A DNA stretch of 54,837 bases, taken from positions 1-54,837 of the forward strand of contig OMXZ01000020.1 of NCBI GenBank assembly GCA_900315165.1. Reading direction: 5' to 3'. Positions 1 through 7,726 of the stretch are shown piece by piece. This stretch comes from an uncultured Actinomycetes bacterium (lineage in GTDB: Bacteria; Actinomycetota; Coriobacteriia; Coriobacteriales; Atopobiaceae). Position 1 is the first letter of the stretch; the number at the start of each line of letters is the position of its first letter. The translations under genes and the position numbers were made by a program. The notes under the pieces were generated by a model. It did no database searches and was not told the origin of the DNA. It worked only from the letters and a program-made list of their open reading frames with translations.

Positions 1-82
1 TGATAGCACGGAACCAGAGGCAGATGAGGAAGGCGGCGTAGGCGGGGCAAACGGACGTACTGGCGATTAGGAATTTACACAC
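1..82 (-). other. possible membrane-protein ORF running off the left edge
   Basis: On the minus strand an ATG at 82-80 opens a frame that stays open to the window edge and encodes a hydrophobic stretch (PAYAAFLICLWFRAI). It may be the beginning of a divergent membrane protein or a chance frame. There is no recognisable ribosome site and too little sequence to identify it. Confidence 0.15.
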
Positions 83-96
83 CATTTCGGACTTGA

Positions 97-885
97 CTGA
101 CCGATGACTATGTGTCGTCCGCTTCGTATCCGCTCGGGTCCATGTGCGCGGGCATCCTGGCCAATTACCGCAACTTCTACTCGCTCGTCTTGAGCGATTT
201 CAGACGGCTCTGGCTCGCCCTTCTCGCCGTCACCGCCATCGCCTTCCTCGTCGCAGTCGCCTGTCGGACGGAGAGGAAGATATTGCCGTCTGTGGCTCTT
301 GCGGCAGCTCTTCTTGCCGTGTCCAGCGTCGCCGCCATCGGGCTCTATGTCGTGCTCGAGAAGCCGCTCCTGGCGCCGCGAGCCATGTATCCCATTGGCG
401 CCCTGCTTGCGCTCGTCAACCTCTTCATTTTCGGTGCCGGAAAGCCGCTGCCGATCGGCAAGCTTACTTGTTCGTATCTGTCAGTCTGCTTCTTTGTCTT
501 TGCCTTCACATATGGCAACGCGCTGGCACAGCAGTGGGACTACACAGCGTTCAGGATGCAGTGTGCGGTGGACGACCTGCAGGACGTCCCCAGCATGAGT
601 ACTGACAATACAAAGACAATCCAAGTTGCGGGCAGCATTGGGATGTCGCCCGTCGTCGAACGCGTCTCGGGGACTTATGGCGTCTTGGGCCGGCTCGTAC
701 CCGCAACGTTCGACGGGAGCGGTTGGATATGGACGACCTATTATTTCTATTACTATCTCAAACTCCCCAATATCCAGGTTGATCAGAACGTCGATTTGCG
801 TGAGATGGATCTCCCCATGCTGTCGGATGGCCCATATCAGACGATCTACGGGGATGACACGCACGTGCTCATTGTGTTGAAATGA
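97..885 (+). pseudogene. GtrII-like glucosyltransferase, C-terminal fragment
   Basis: The frame is open from just after a stop at 94-96, and GTG at 112 is the first possible start, with no good ribosome site. The residues before 112 (DDYVSSASYPLGS) read like ordinary protein, so the real N-terminus is probably missing. Three to four hydrophobic segments are followed by a polar tail with the aromatic run WIWTTYYFYYYLKLPN. This resembles the C-terminal half of GtrII-type membrane glucosyltransferases, which are about 500 residues and decorate surface glycans; here only about 260 remain. It ends 14 bases before a flippase remnant, which fits an old glycan locus. The family assignment is from general resemblance and is moderate. 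Confidence 0.45.
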
Positions 886-898
886 AGGAAAATATTTG

Positions 899-1030
899 AT
901 GGCTGAGTACGCGATCGACGCCCTCATGGATGACACGGCCCAGGCCCAGTACGGCTTCATCGCCGCGCCTGACGCTCCCCCGAAACGCGCATCTCGGCGT
1001 AATCAATCTTTTTCCGAACGGATTCTTTGA
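899..1030 (+). pseudogene. internally deleted flippase (wzx-like) remnant
   Basis: The ATG at 899 with upstream aaaatatttg closely matches the start region of the intact flippase at 13280. After three codons the sequence jumps to a stretch that matches 13984-14042 with about one mismatch in 60 bases, encoding YAIDALMDDTAQAQYGFIA. The match ends at about 964 and the frame runs to a stop near 1030. So this is the start codon region plus internal codons about 236-254 of the flippase, with everything between and after lost. It marks a deletion or recombination junction at the left edge of the accessory island. Confidence 0.8.
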
Positions 1031-1565
1031 CCGCGGGCTTCTGATAATCCGCAATTCCGAGTACGGTCGCTCAAGGGGGGACATCGAGGAATGCCCCCGC
1101 GGTGCTAATCGCTACGAATACTCAGGCGCGGACGACAACGTGGCTGCCAACCTGTCTAATAAATACCTGGAGCGGATTGCAGAGATGGTCGCCCCGAGAT
1201 GGGAGAAGATCGGAGGGTCGTCATCGGAGCGCGACCCAGTCGTCAGAGGCCAATCCTTGTCGGCGGCGGCCATGATTTTGCTTGCGTACGCTTCACGGGA
1301 CGGCGAAATGCATTTGATTGGAACCATGTCGGGGACTACTCTCACGGCCGGCGGGCAGGAATTCATTCGGAGTCAGGAGGGGCGAGAGATTGCACTATGG
1401 GAAGGTGCGGTCGATGAGCTCGAAAGGCTTGGACTCATCAAGAGCGCCGACTCAAAGGGTGAGGCTTACAAGTTGACCTCTAACGGATACGCGGTTGCGG
1501 ATGTTGTGATTGGCGAGAACAAGATAGATTTGGGTAGGTCTCCAGCTGAATATTTTGATGACTAG
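930..1565 (+). CDS. hypothetical protein with C-terminal winged-helix-like segment, probably N-truncated
   Basis: The last 100 or so residues look like a small winged-helix domain found at the end of many accessory proteins: a helical segment (AAMILLAYASRDGEMHLIG), then WEGAVDELERLGLIKSADSK and a strand (YKLTSNGYAVADVVI). The first in-frame ATG (930) lies inside the flippase remnant in another frame, so the N-terminus is probably chimeric and the original 5' part lost at the junction near 964. An internal start downstream of 1100 is possible but none has a clear ribosome site. Function unknown; the fragment may be dead. Confidence 0.45.
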   Translation: MTRPRPSTASSPRLTLPRNAHLGVINLFPNGFFDRGLLIIRNSEYGRSRGDIEECPRGANRYEYSGADDNVAANLSNKYLERIAEMVAPRWEKIGGSSSERDPVVRGQSLSAAAMILLAYASRDGEMHLIGTMSGTTLTAGGQEFIRSQEGREIALWEGAVDELERLGLIKSADSKGEAYKLTSNGYAVADVVIGENKIDLGRSPAEYFDD

Positions 1566-1810
1566 TGTTTTGTTAGACGCCCCCGGCCATGATGTATGAC
1601 GAGCTTTACTCACGTGAGGATCTTGACCGCATATGCTCCGAGGAGGCCGTACAACAGCAGGTTTCATCCTGAACCGGTCATGTTGTGAGTGGTGCATCAT
1701 GGGTATCTGCCGGTAAGGATTGCTTCGTATTGAAACAGAGGAACGGTATCCTATGACAAAGACGCATTGTAGTTGGTGTCTATGTCTGATTGTCTACTGG
1801 AGGAGCGGTC

Positions 1811-2170
1811 TTGAAAAGGACCACGATTGTTACCGCGAAGATTCTCGACTGCTACGCGGAGCTTATTGAACGCGGCGTAAAGCATTATGAAGTGCGCGCG
1901 GATTCACTCGAGGGCATAGATGCGATTCATCTCATTAGCGCCGAGACGGGTAAGGGCCTCGGTACCTACGAGGTGTGGCGTACGTTGCGCTTTGGCAGGG
2001 ACGAAGATGAGAGGGTAATGACGCTTGCTAAAACGTCAGCGGATCAGTTCTACGGCCTATTCCCGAGGCCCGAGCAAGGCGGGCCAGATACGCTCTGGGC
2101 TGCTGAGCTGGGTAGGAAAGTCGATCCGGAAGCACTCATCGGCGATATGGATGCGGTGGCAAGAAAATGA
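1811..2170 (+). CDS. small ASCH-like protein
   Basis: TTG at 1811 is chosen because GGAGGAG at 1798-1804 sits at ideal distance; the upstream TTG at 1790 has none. The 119-residue product begins MKRTTIVTAKILDCYAELIE and contains a strand-rich core (EVRADSLEGIDAIHLISAET) resembling the RNA-binding-like ASCH/PUA fold, more divergent than its neighbour. The stop overlaps the start of the next ASCH gene by four bases, so the two are translationally coupled. Such proteins often accompany toxin-like genes. The exact ligand is unknown; the assignment rests on size, fold-like pattern and coupling to an unmistakable ASCH gene. Confidence 0.6.
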   Translation: MKRTTIVTAKILDCYAELIERGVKHYEVRADSLEGIDAIHLISAETGKGLGTYEVWRTLRFGRDEDERVMTLAKTSADQFYGLFPRPEQGGPDTLWAAELGRKVDPEALIGDMDAVARK

Positions 2171-2544
2171 AGGCGATGCTTTCAATCAAACCGGAGTATG
2201 TCGAACGCATTTTGAGCGGTGAGAAGACCTACGAGTATCGGCGCAAAGCCTTTCGTAAAAAAGACGTCGATGCCATCGTCATCTATTGCACTCGCCCTAG
2301 GTGTGCTGTGGTCGGCGAGGCGACGGTGGAGGGAATCCTGACGTCCTCGCCCGAGGACCTTTGGGCAAAAACCAGCAAGTCAGGCGGCATCGACCGAGAA
2401 AGCTTCATGAAATACTTTGATGGTGCAGACACCGCATACGCGATTAAGCTCGGCAAGGTGTCTGCATTCGATGCACCGCGCCCTCTTTCGGACTATGCGC
2501 CGAAAGTGAAGCGTGCGCCGCAGTCTTTTGTATACGTGGATTAG
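2167..2544 (+). CDS. ASCH domain protein
   Basis: A 125-residue, single-domain protein that opens with the family-typical MKAMLSIKPEYVERILSGEK followed by a YEYRR motif and a short strand with YCTRPR, as in stand-alone ASCH domains. The family adopts a PUA-like beta barrel thought to bind RNA or modified nucleosides. It overlaps the preceding gene (ATGA) and is convergent with the PIN-GNAT-PUA-like gene, whose stop lies 10 bases away. The arrangement of two small PUA-like proteins facing a PIN nuclease suggests a toxin-antitoxin or defence role, which is inference. Confidence 0.8.
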   Translation: MKAMLSIKPEYVERILSGEKTYEYRRKAFRKKDVDAIVIYCTRPRCAVVGEATVEGILTSSPEDLWAKTSKSGGIDRESFMKYFDGADTAYAIKLGKVSAFDAPRPLSDYAPKVKRAPQSFVYVD

Positions 2545-2553
2545 ACGAGGCGC

Positions 2554-4035
2554 CTACCTCGCGATTGTCATTATCGCTCGAAAGCGCTCGTCTGACAGCT
2601 TGCCGATTGTTTGGGGTGCGCCCAAGCCGATTCCGCGCATTTCCGCAAGGGTGACGGGGTGGTCCTCAAAATAGCGGATGAGATCGAAGCTGATGATGAG
2701 CAGACCCTTCTCCGCGCCATATACGAGGTCCTTGATAGTCTGAGGATCATAGACCGTTCGGCGTTTTGTGATGGCGACTATCTCTTCCACATCCGTGGAC
2801 CTCATGGCGCCCACGACTATGCCTATGGTGTCGATAGCCCGTCTGTCGGTCGTTCGATAGAACAGGAGCAGATCCCCTACGTTTGGCGCTGTAATGATGG
2901 AGCGGGAAAGATACGCCTTCTTGATCGTATTGCCTTCGGCATTATAAAATTCTGAATAATCGCCGAAGAGCGTTCCCCTTGTATTCGAAATATCGGGGAA
3001 GAGGCGCTCATGCCATTGGGGAGCAATCGGGACGATGTATTTGCCGACTCCTTCACCAGCTCGGTAGCTCGGGTAAAAACGCCTTATAAATTCAGCGCTG
3101 TCTAATGAGGAGTCCTCATCGCTTTGTGGCTTCATGTATTTCAAGTACACAGCATCCCGACCATAATTGCCAGCCTTGTCGAAACCGAACTCGTGGCCAA
3201 GGTCGACAAGGCTGGTCTGCCGCGTCTCATCAGTGGTGAAGTACACGGCTGTGTGGCCGTTCTTCTGTGCATAGCGGAAAGCGCAATACAGCAGGCGCTC
3301 GCCCATTTTATATCCACGTGCGGACTCATCGACCTTGAAGGTGCAAAGTTTCAAGGTCTTGCCTGGTAGGGTCAAGCCATTATCTGTAATCACTCCATCT
3401 TGCTCATCTTTGTAAATACAAAGAGCCGCAAGCCTATCGTTCCTGCTTATCGTCCAGCACTTTCGCTGGGTCTCACAACATCTGTTATTAAACCAGTCAT
3501 TGAAACCGCCGTAGGATTCACGCAGCGAATCGAAGAACGGGTCGTTCAAATCAAGTTCGTAACAAAAGGGATTTTTTACCGCGGCGAGCTTAACGGGCTT
3601 TGGCCCATTGGGTAGTATTTCTCCGAACTCATCAAGCCTGAGCGTGCGATCCCTCAGGCCAGATTGCGTGGCTTTATCAAGAATCCCCTTATCGTTGGTG
3701 ACAAGAAAACTTACCGCATGCCTCTCTACACAGAGGAGGAGCGCATTGTCGATGAAGTCGTTCCTGCTGGAGCATTTCCAATTGCGCTCATTAAATTTGG
3801 CGACCGTGGGCTCCGGAGGGTTCTCGATTCTGTTGAACTGTTCAATCCGTGAGAGCAACAGGTCCCGACGCTTCTCATTTTCGTCGTGGCCAATATCCTC
3901 GAGCTGAAGATCATGAATAAAAAATTCAACAACACCATGCGAACGTCGCAGCACGTCTGCGGCTATATCGGGGAGGGGGTGGCCAGTGTCTTCCATGTCC
4001 ATGATGACATTCGTGTCCAGAAGTGCTGTAAGCAA
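2554..4035 (-). CDS. PIN nuclease - GNAT acetyltransferase - PUA/ASCH-like triple-domain protein
   Basis: 493 residues. Residues 1-135 form a PIN domain: the LLDTNVIMD motif supplies D7, and TNDKG near 113-117 supplies a late acidic residue, as expected for Mg-dependent RNases. Residues about 165-305 form a GNAT domain with the acetyl-CoA motif ARGYKMGERLL (about 239-249). The last 180 residues (YIVPIAPQWHERLFPD, then LLFYRTTDRRAIDTIGIVVG) look like a PUA/EVE/ASCH barrel. The three domains together suggest RNA cleavage or modification guided by an RNA-binding domain, possibly with acetylation as in GNAT toxins. It is convergent with two ASCH genes, which may be its partners. Function of the fusion is inferred. 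Confidence 0.75.
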   Translation of the reverse strand: MLTALLDTNVIMDMEDTGHPLPDIAADVLRRSHGVVEFFIHDLQLEDIGHDENEKRRDLLLSRIEQFNRIENPPEPTVAKFNERNWKCSSRNDFIDNALLLCVERHAVSFLVTNDKGILDKATQSGLRDRTLRLDEFGEILPNGPKPVKLAAVKNPFCYELDLNDPFFDSLRESYGGFNDWFNNRCCETQRKCWTISRNDRLAALCIYKDEQDGVITDNGLTLPGKTLKLCTFKVDESARGYKMGERLLYCAFRYAQKNGHTAVYFTTDETRQTSLVDLGHEFGFDKAGNYGRDAVYLKYMKPQSDEDSSLDSAEFIRRFYPSYRAGEGVGKYIVPIAPQWHERLFPDISNTRGTLFGDYSEFYNAEGNTIKKAYLSRSIITAPNVGDLLLFYRTTDRRAIDTIGIVVGAMRSTDVEEIVAITKRRTVYDPQTIKDLVYGAEKGLLIISFDLIRYFEDHPVTLAEMRGIGLGAPQTIGKLSDERFRAIMTIAR

Positions 4036-4187
4036 CTGCCCTCCTCATGCTGGTTAACGCCGCGCCATCCCATGATAAAGCACTTTTCTGAGCCGTTTTC
4101 GACAATCTGTCCCATGCGGGTATAGCGCCTCGGCGCTGCGTGTCATCATTGCATTATTAAATGATCTGTCAGGCGGTAGGAGGCTTT

Positions 4188-4706
4188 ATGAACGATTTTG
4201 ATCCCAATGTGATGCTCGCCGAGCTTGGCGTTTCCCTGGCGCAACTCGCCGCAAATGGAATTGCAACCGCTGTGGCGAGTAAGGCTCAAGCGATCAAGGA
4301 CTCCAAAGATGCCGACAAAGTCCGAAGCACATATGAGGAGATTGTGAGTCAGCTCTTGCAGGAGAGAGCCGAGGCGGTGCAGATCGCCCAAGCATATAAG
4401 GAGGAGCTCGACCGTGTAAAGATAAGCGATGAGGACATCGAAGCGTTGAACCAAACCGTTGGCCGCGTCTTAGGTCTCCTGCGCGAATGGTCGCTCATAG
4501 ACAAACCTGACGAAGACGATGGGCCCGATGCTTTCGATGCGATGAAGGAGTTGCTGAACGCAGATACGTTGAGAACCATGCAGCTACTCGGCTTCAACTA
4601 TAAGGCCGCGATAGGAGAGCCGCTGACCAATCTCTGCGCGAGCAAGATTGCTGAGCTTGGCAAGAAGAATGGCGATCAGGCCGCCAGGCAACGTCGCGGG
4701 AAGTAG
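4188..4706 (+). CDS. hypothetical helical protein
   Basis: The start at 4188 is chosen for TAGGAGG at 4177-4183; the ATG at 4161 lacks a ribosome site. The product is 172 residues, charged and almost wholly helical (SLAQLAANGIATAVASKAQAI, then a coiled-coil-like stretch with SQLLQERAEAVQIAQAYKEE) and ends in a basic tail QAARQRRGK. No membrane segment, zinc motif or enzyme motif is visible. It lies alone between the PIN fusion (divergent) and a frameshifted gene. I do not recognise its function; its place in a defence-rich island makes an accessory role likely. Confidence 0.7.
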   Translation: MNDFDPNVMLAELGVSLAQLAANGIATAVASKAQAIKDSKDADKVRSTYEEIVSQLLQERAEAVQIAQAYKEELDRVKISDEDIEALNQTVGRVLGLLREWSLIDKPDEDDGPDAFDAMKELLNADTLRTMQLLGFNYKAAIGEPLTNLCASKIAELGKKNGDQAARQRRGK

Positions 4707-4763
4707 GTTGAGTGGCTGCCTCTAGCGTGAAGACCAATGAGTTCGATGGGGGGATGCTCCGCC

Positions 4764-5437
4764 ATGGATGTAATTGATCCTAAGCTGCTTGAGAGTGCAA
4801 AGGCTTACTTCAGGTACGTAGTCGTCGACCCGAGCGGAGACTGGCTCTCCTGGTGGCATTGCCATAGGGCTTTCTGCGGCTTCATGGATGCACATACGTC
4901 TGGAGGGCGCGTCGATGCCGATGCGCTCGACGCCATGGCGCTCAACCTTGCCTTCTATTTGGCGAGCTGGGGATGTACCGCGGGTCTTCCTTCCTGACGC
5001 GCAAGGACTACACGGTCCATGCTGGGGCCATCGTGATTCTCTTGGGGTACCGAGACCTCAAGAGGCTTCCAGTCGCGGGCCTTCGTGACGAGGAGATTCG
5101 GAACAGGGTTATCAAGCTCGGGGACGCTCTCAAGGAGCACTACGATGGCGTCGCCGCGGATGTGAGCAGCCGGTCCGCTGCCAAGGTCATGCTCGGAACG
5201 CTCGCCTGTTGTCCGGCGTACGACCGGTACTTCATGGTTTGCGAGCGGGAGCTCGGCGTGAAGAAACGGGGATTCGGCGGGAGGTCGCTCGCCGATCTGG
5301 GCGAGATATGTGATCAGAATGCGGATGCGCTGGCGGGCTTCCGCGAGTCGCTCGGGGGCACCGCCGGCCACCGCTGTCCCGACATGAAGGCCCTCGACCT
5401 TCTTCTCTGGTACATCGGTTGGCGTCGCACAGCATAA
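4764..5437 (+). pseudogene. frameshifted hypothetical protein
   Basis: Two overlapping frames together make one protein. Frame 1 starts at ATG 4764 (MDVIDPKLLESAKAYFRY) and reaches LNLAFYLASWG; frame 2 continues MYRGSSFLTRKDYTVHAGAI to the stop at 5437. Restoring a single base in the GGGG run at 4969-4972 joins them into a continuous 220-residue product with the recognisable junction LASWGMYRGSSFL. This is either a real frameshift or a sequencing slip in a G run. The function of this widespread family is unknown. A second, more decayed copy of its 3' end lies at 10680-10850. Confidence 0.7.
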
Positions 5438-5534
5438 CGTGCCCTGTGCAAACCGACTGCCCGCGATGACCGTGTCCTGCCTCGACAGTACAATAAAGGC
5501 GGCAAGAAGATCGCTGGTGGGAGGTGAGCACGCG

Positions 5535-6680
5535 ATGAGGGTCAGTCCAAACCCAGAGGTCCTGACATGGGCCATAAGACGATGCGGCGAGGACGCCGGA
5601 TCTCTCGTGCGAGCGTTCCCAAAATTGGAAGACTGGATATCCGGCGAGAGCCAGCCGACGCTCAAGCAGGCGGAGAGCTTCGCCCGGCGTACGCATGTCA
5701 GCCTGGATCTCCTCTTCGCGAACAGCGTCCCCGAGCTCGGCCTCCAGATAGCCGACTTCAGGACCCTGGGAGGCACGAGGGCCGAACCGAGCCCGGAGCT
5801 CTATGACACGGTCAACCAGATGATGTACCGGCAGGATTGGATGCGCTCCTACTTTTTGGAGGAGGGACACGACCCGGTTCCCATCGTAGGCGCATTCGGC
5901 GATTCGCATGGCGGCGGGAGCGACGCCGAGGTTGCGGATGCAATAAAAGGGTGGCTGAGCCTCGAGGGGGACTGGGCCTTCTCCCTGCCCGACTCCCAGG
6001 CGGCGCTGAGGTGCCTGCGGGATGCGGCGGAGGCCAAGCGCGTCTCTGTCGTCATCAACGGAATCGTGGGGGACAATACGCACCGCCCCCTCTCCGTGTC
6101 GGAGTTTCGCGGCTTCGTGCTCTCCGACAGCGCCGCACCGCTGATTTTCATCAACGGACGCGATGCGAAGGCGGCCCAGATATTCACGCTTGCACACGAG
6201 CTTGCACACCTCGCCTTCGCCAAGACCGGCGTGGTGGCGCCGGAGGCAGAGACCGCAGACGAGGGGCTGGCTTTGGAACGCAGATGCGACTCCATTGCCG
6301 CCGAGCTCCTAATGCCGGGGGAGCTGTTTGCTGACACCTGGCACGGGGGCGGTCGCGACGGCGGGTACGCGCGCTGCCTCCGCGCTGCGAAAGCCTTCAA
6401 GACGAGCGTGCCGGCGTGTGCGCGGCGGGCGGTCGGGCTGGGGCTTATGGGCTGGCCGGAGCATAGGTCGGTCATCGACCAGCACCTCCAGCGAAACGGT
6501 TCGTCTCGCGCGAGCGGCGGCGGTAATTATTACCACACAAAGGGATACCGCCTGGGCGCGGTTTTTAGCGACGCGGTCCTGACGGCGCTCAAGTCCAACG
6601 CCATCACCTATGTCGAGGCCTTCCGGCTCACGGGCCTTGGCCCAAAGACCTTCGATGCCTATTTCGAGGGGGCTGTCTGA
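5535..6680 (+). CDS. XRE-type / ImmA-IrrE metallopeptidase (antitoxin partner)
   Basis: ATG 5535 follows GGGAGGTGAG and begins MRVSPNPEVLTWAIRRCGED, the usual N-terminus of ImmA/IrrE regulators with an XRE-like helix-turn-helix (about 1-60). The zinc-peptidase motif HELAH is at residues 221-225 and is followed by a downstream acidic cluster and LERRCDSIAAELLMP, so the active site looks complete. 381 residues is normal. The stop overlaps the start of the DUF4411 gene by one base (TGATG). Such pairs behave as type II toxin-antitoxin modules, with this gene as the antitoxin/regulator; that role is from family knowledge. Confidence 0.85.
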   Translation: MRVSPNPEVLTWAIRRCGEDAGSLVRAFPKLEDWISGESQPTLKQAESFARRTHVSLDLLFANSVPELGLQIADFRTLGGTRAEPSPELYDTVNQMMYRQDWMRSYFLEEGHDPVPIVGAFGDSHGGGSDAEVADAIKGWLSLEGDWAFSLPDSQAALRCLRDAAEAKRVSVVINGIVGDNTHRPLSVSEFRGFVLSDSAAPLIFINGRDAKAAQIFTLAHELAHLAFAKTGVVAPEAETADEGLALERRCDSIAAELLMPGELFADTWHGGGRDGGYARCLRAAKAFKTSVPACARRAVGLGLMGWPEHRSVIDQHLQRNGSSRASGGGNYYHTKGYRLGAVFSDAVLTALKSNAITYVEAFRLTGLGPKTFDAYFEGAV

Positions 6681-7198
6681 TGGCCGGGGCACGCTTCATC
6701 ATCGACACAAACACCCTCATCGAGGCATACCGCCGCGAGTACGGATTTGACATCTGCCCGGGCTATTGGGATCTCATGGGCAAGGCCTTCTCGGCTGGGA
6801 TTGTCGTAAGCCACGACAAGGTCAGAAAGGAAATACTAAGGTCGGGCGATGCGCTCTCCCAATGGGTGGGCAAACTGGATAAGGCCTACTTCCCCAAGGA
6901 GGATGATGCCGAGTTCGTCGTGTGGCAGCAGCTCTGCTCCTGGGCGCGCTCGCGCGGATATACCGAGGCGGCTGTAGCGCAATTTTCTGATATGGACTAT
7001 GCCGACCCCTGGGTATGCGCCAAGGCAAAGGTCCTGGGCCTGACACTTGTGACACAGGAGGTTTCCGCTCCGCTGGCGAGGAGGAACGTCAAGCTTCCAG
7101 ATGCCTGCACGAGTATTGGCGTGCCCTACTGTGACATGTTCACAATGCTCCGCGAGCTCAAGGCGAGCTTTGTGCTCACCGACGGGCATCGGTTCTGA
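6680..7198 (+). CDS. DUF4411 PIN-like toxin
   Basis: 172 residues beginning ARFIIDTNTLIEAYRREYGF, with a PIN-like first acidic motif (IIDTN), then SHDKVRKEI, a late DYADPWVCAKA segment with two conserved aspartates, and TLVTQE. These are hallmarks of the DUF4411 branch of PIN-like proteins, predicted RNases. It is coupled to the upstream ImmA/IrrE gene by a one-base overlap and is full length. It is followed directly by remnants of unrelated genes on the other strand. Toxin function is inferred from family and operon. Confidence 0.85.
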   Translation: MAGARFIIDTNTLIEAYRREYGFDICPGYWDLMGKAFSAGIVVSHDKVRKEILRSGDALSQWVGKLDKAYFPKEDDAEFVVWQQLCSWARSRGYTEAAVAQFSDMDYADPWVCAKAKVLGLTLVTQEVSAPLARRNVKLPDACTSIGVPYCDMFTMLRELKASFVLTDGHRF

Positions 7199-7224
7199 CG
7201 GGCGCCGGCTAATGCGACTTATGG

Positions 7225-7359
7225 CTAGTCCCCCCGGAAGAGGTCGCGGGTGTAGACCTTTGCCTGCACGTTGTCCAAGCGGGCGTCGTAGCGGTTGGCG
7301 ATGATGCACTGGCTGCGGCGCTTGAACTCGGCCAGGTCGTCCGCACCCCCGTACCCGTG
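7225..7359 (-). pseudogene. UDP-glucose 6-dehydrogenase 3' remnant
   Basis: Read on the minus strand, about 44 codons give [30 protein letters not shown] and then [11 protein letters not shown] before TAG at 7225-7227. This is the characteristic C-terminal end of UDP-glucose/GDP-mannose dehydrogenases, enzymes that make UDP-glucuronate for capsule synthesis. The rest of the gene is missing: upstream of about 7359 the sequence switches to a reverse transcriptase in another frame. It is debris of a capsule locus. Confidence 0.75.
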
Positions 7360-7645
7360 GGTTGGCAATAGGGTTGCTGCTTGATAGGGTGATGTCGTCT
7401 ACATACAGCGATAACAAGCAGTCGTGCCGCTCGGCGATTGCATGGAGCTCATCAAACATGTTCCTATATGCGAAGTAGGATACAAGCTGACTGCAAGGGC
7501 TACCGGTGGGGATGCAGCAGTCATTGGTCACGGGGTTCCGATGGGTGGTGAGGTCGGATAGAATCGCTGCCACATCGGGTGCAGCATCGGACTTGAACCC
7601 TCCCTGGCCGCACTGCGATAGAACGCTCGTCTTCTCCTATACCAT
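7360..7645 (-). pseudogene. reverse transcriptase remnant (retron/DRT type)
   Basis: The minus-strand frame from a stop near 7645 downwards encodes DVAAILSDLTTHRN, then CCIPTGSPCSQLVSYFAYRN and [17 protein letters not shown]. The catalytic YVDD lies at 7394-7405. These are RT motifs 4 and 5 of the bacterial retron/DRT class (CLPTGSP and YVDD). Motifs before and after are absent: the 5' part ends at a stop and the 3' part is replaced by the ugd tail at about 7360. A dead piece of an antiphage RT system, most likely. Confidence 0.8.
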
Positions 7646-7726
7646 TATGATATTTGATGGATGGACTAAGGGGCACAATAATCCCGGGGATGGTCGGATG
7701 TTATTTTACTGCCTGGGGAGGTTACA

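Noticed and set aside
1588-1671. 27-codon ORF starting MMYDELYSREDLDRICSEEA
   Set aside because: Reads like protein but has no ribosome site and no family; probably debris.
6836-7573. 245-codon minus-strand ORF as one gene
   Set aside because: Only the first part is RT; the rest is an out-of-frame ugd tail and then antisense of the DUF4411 gene.
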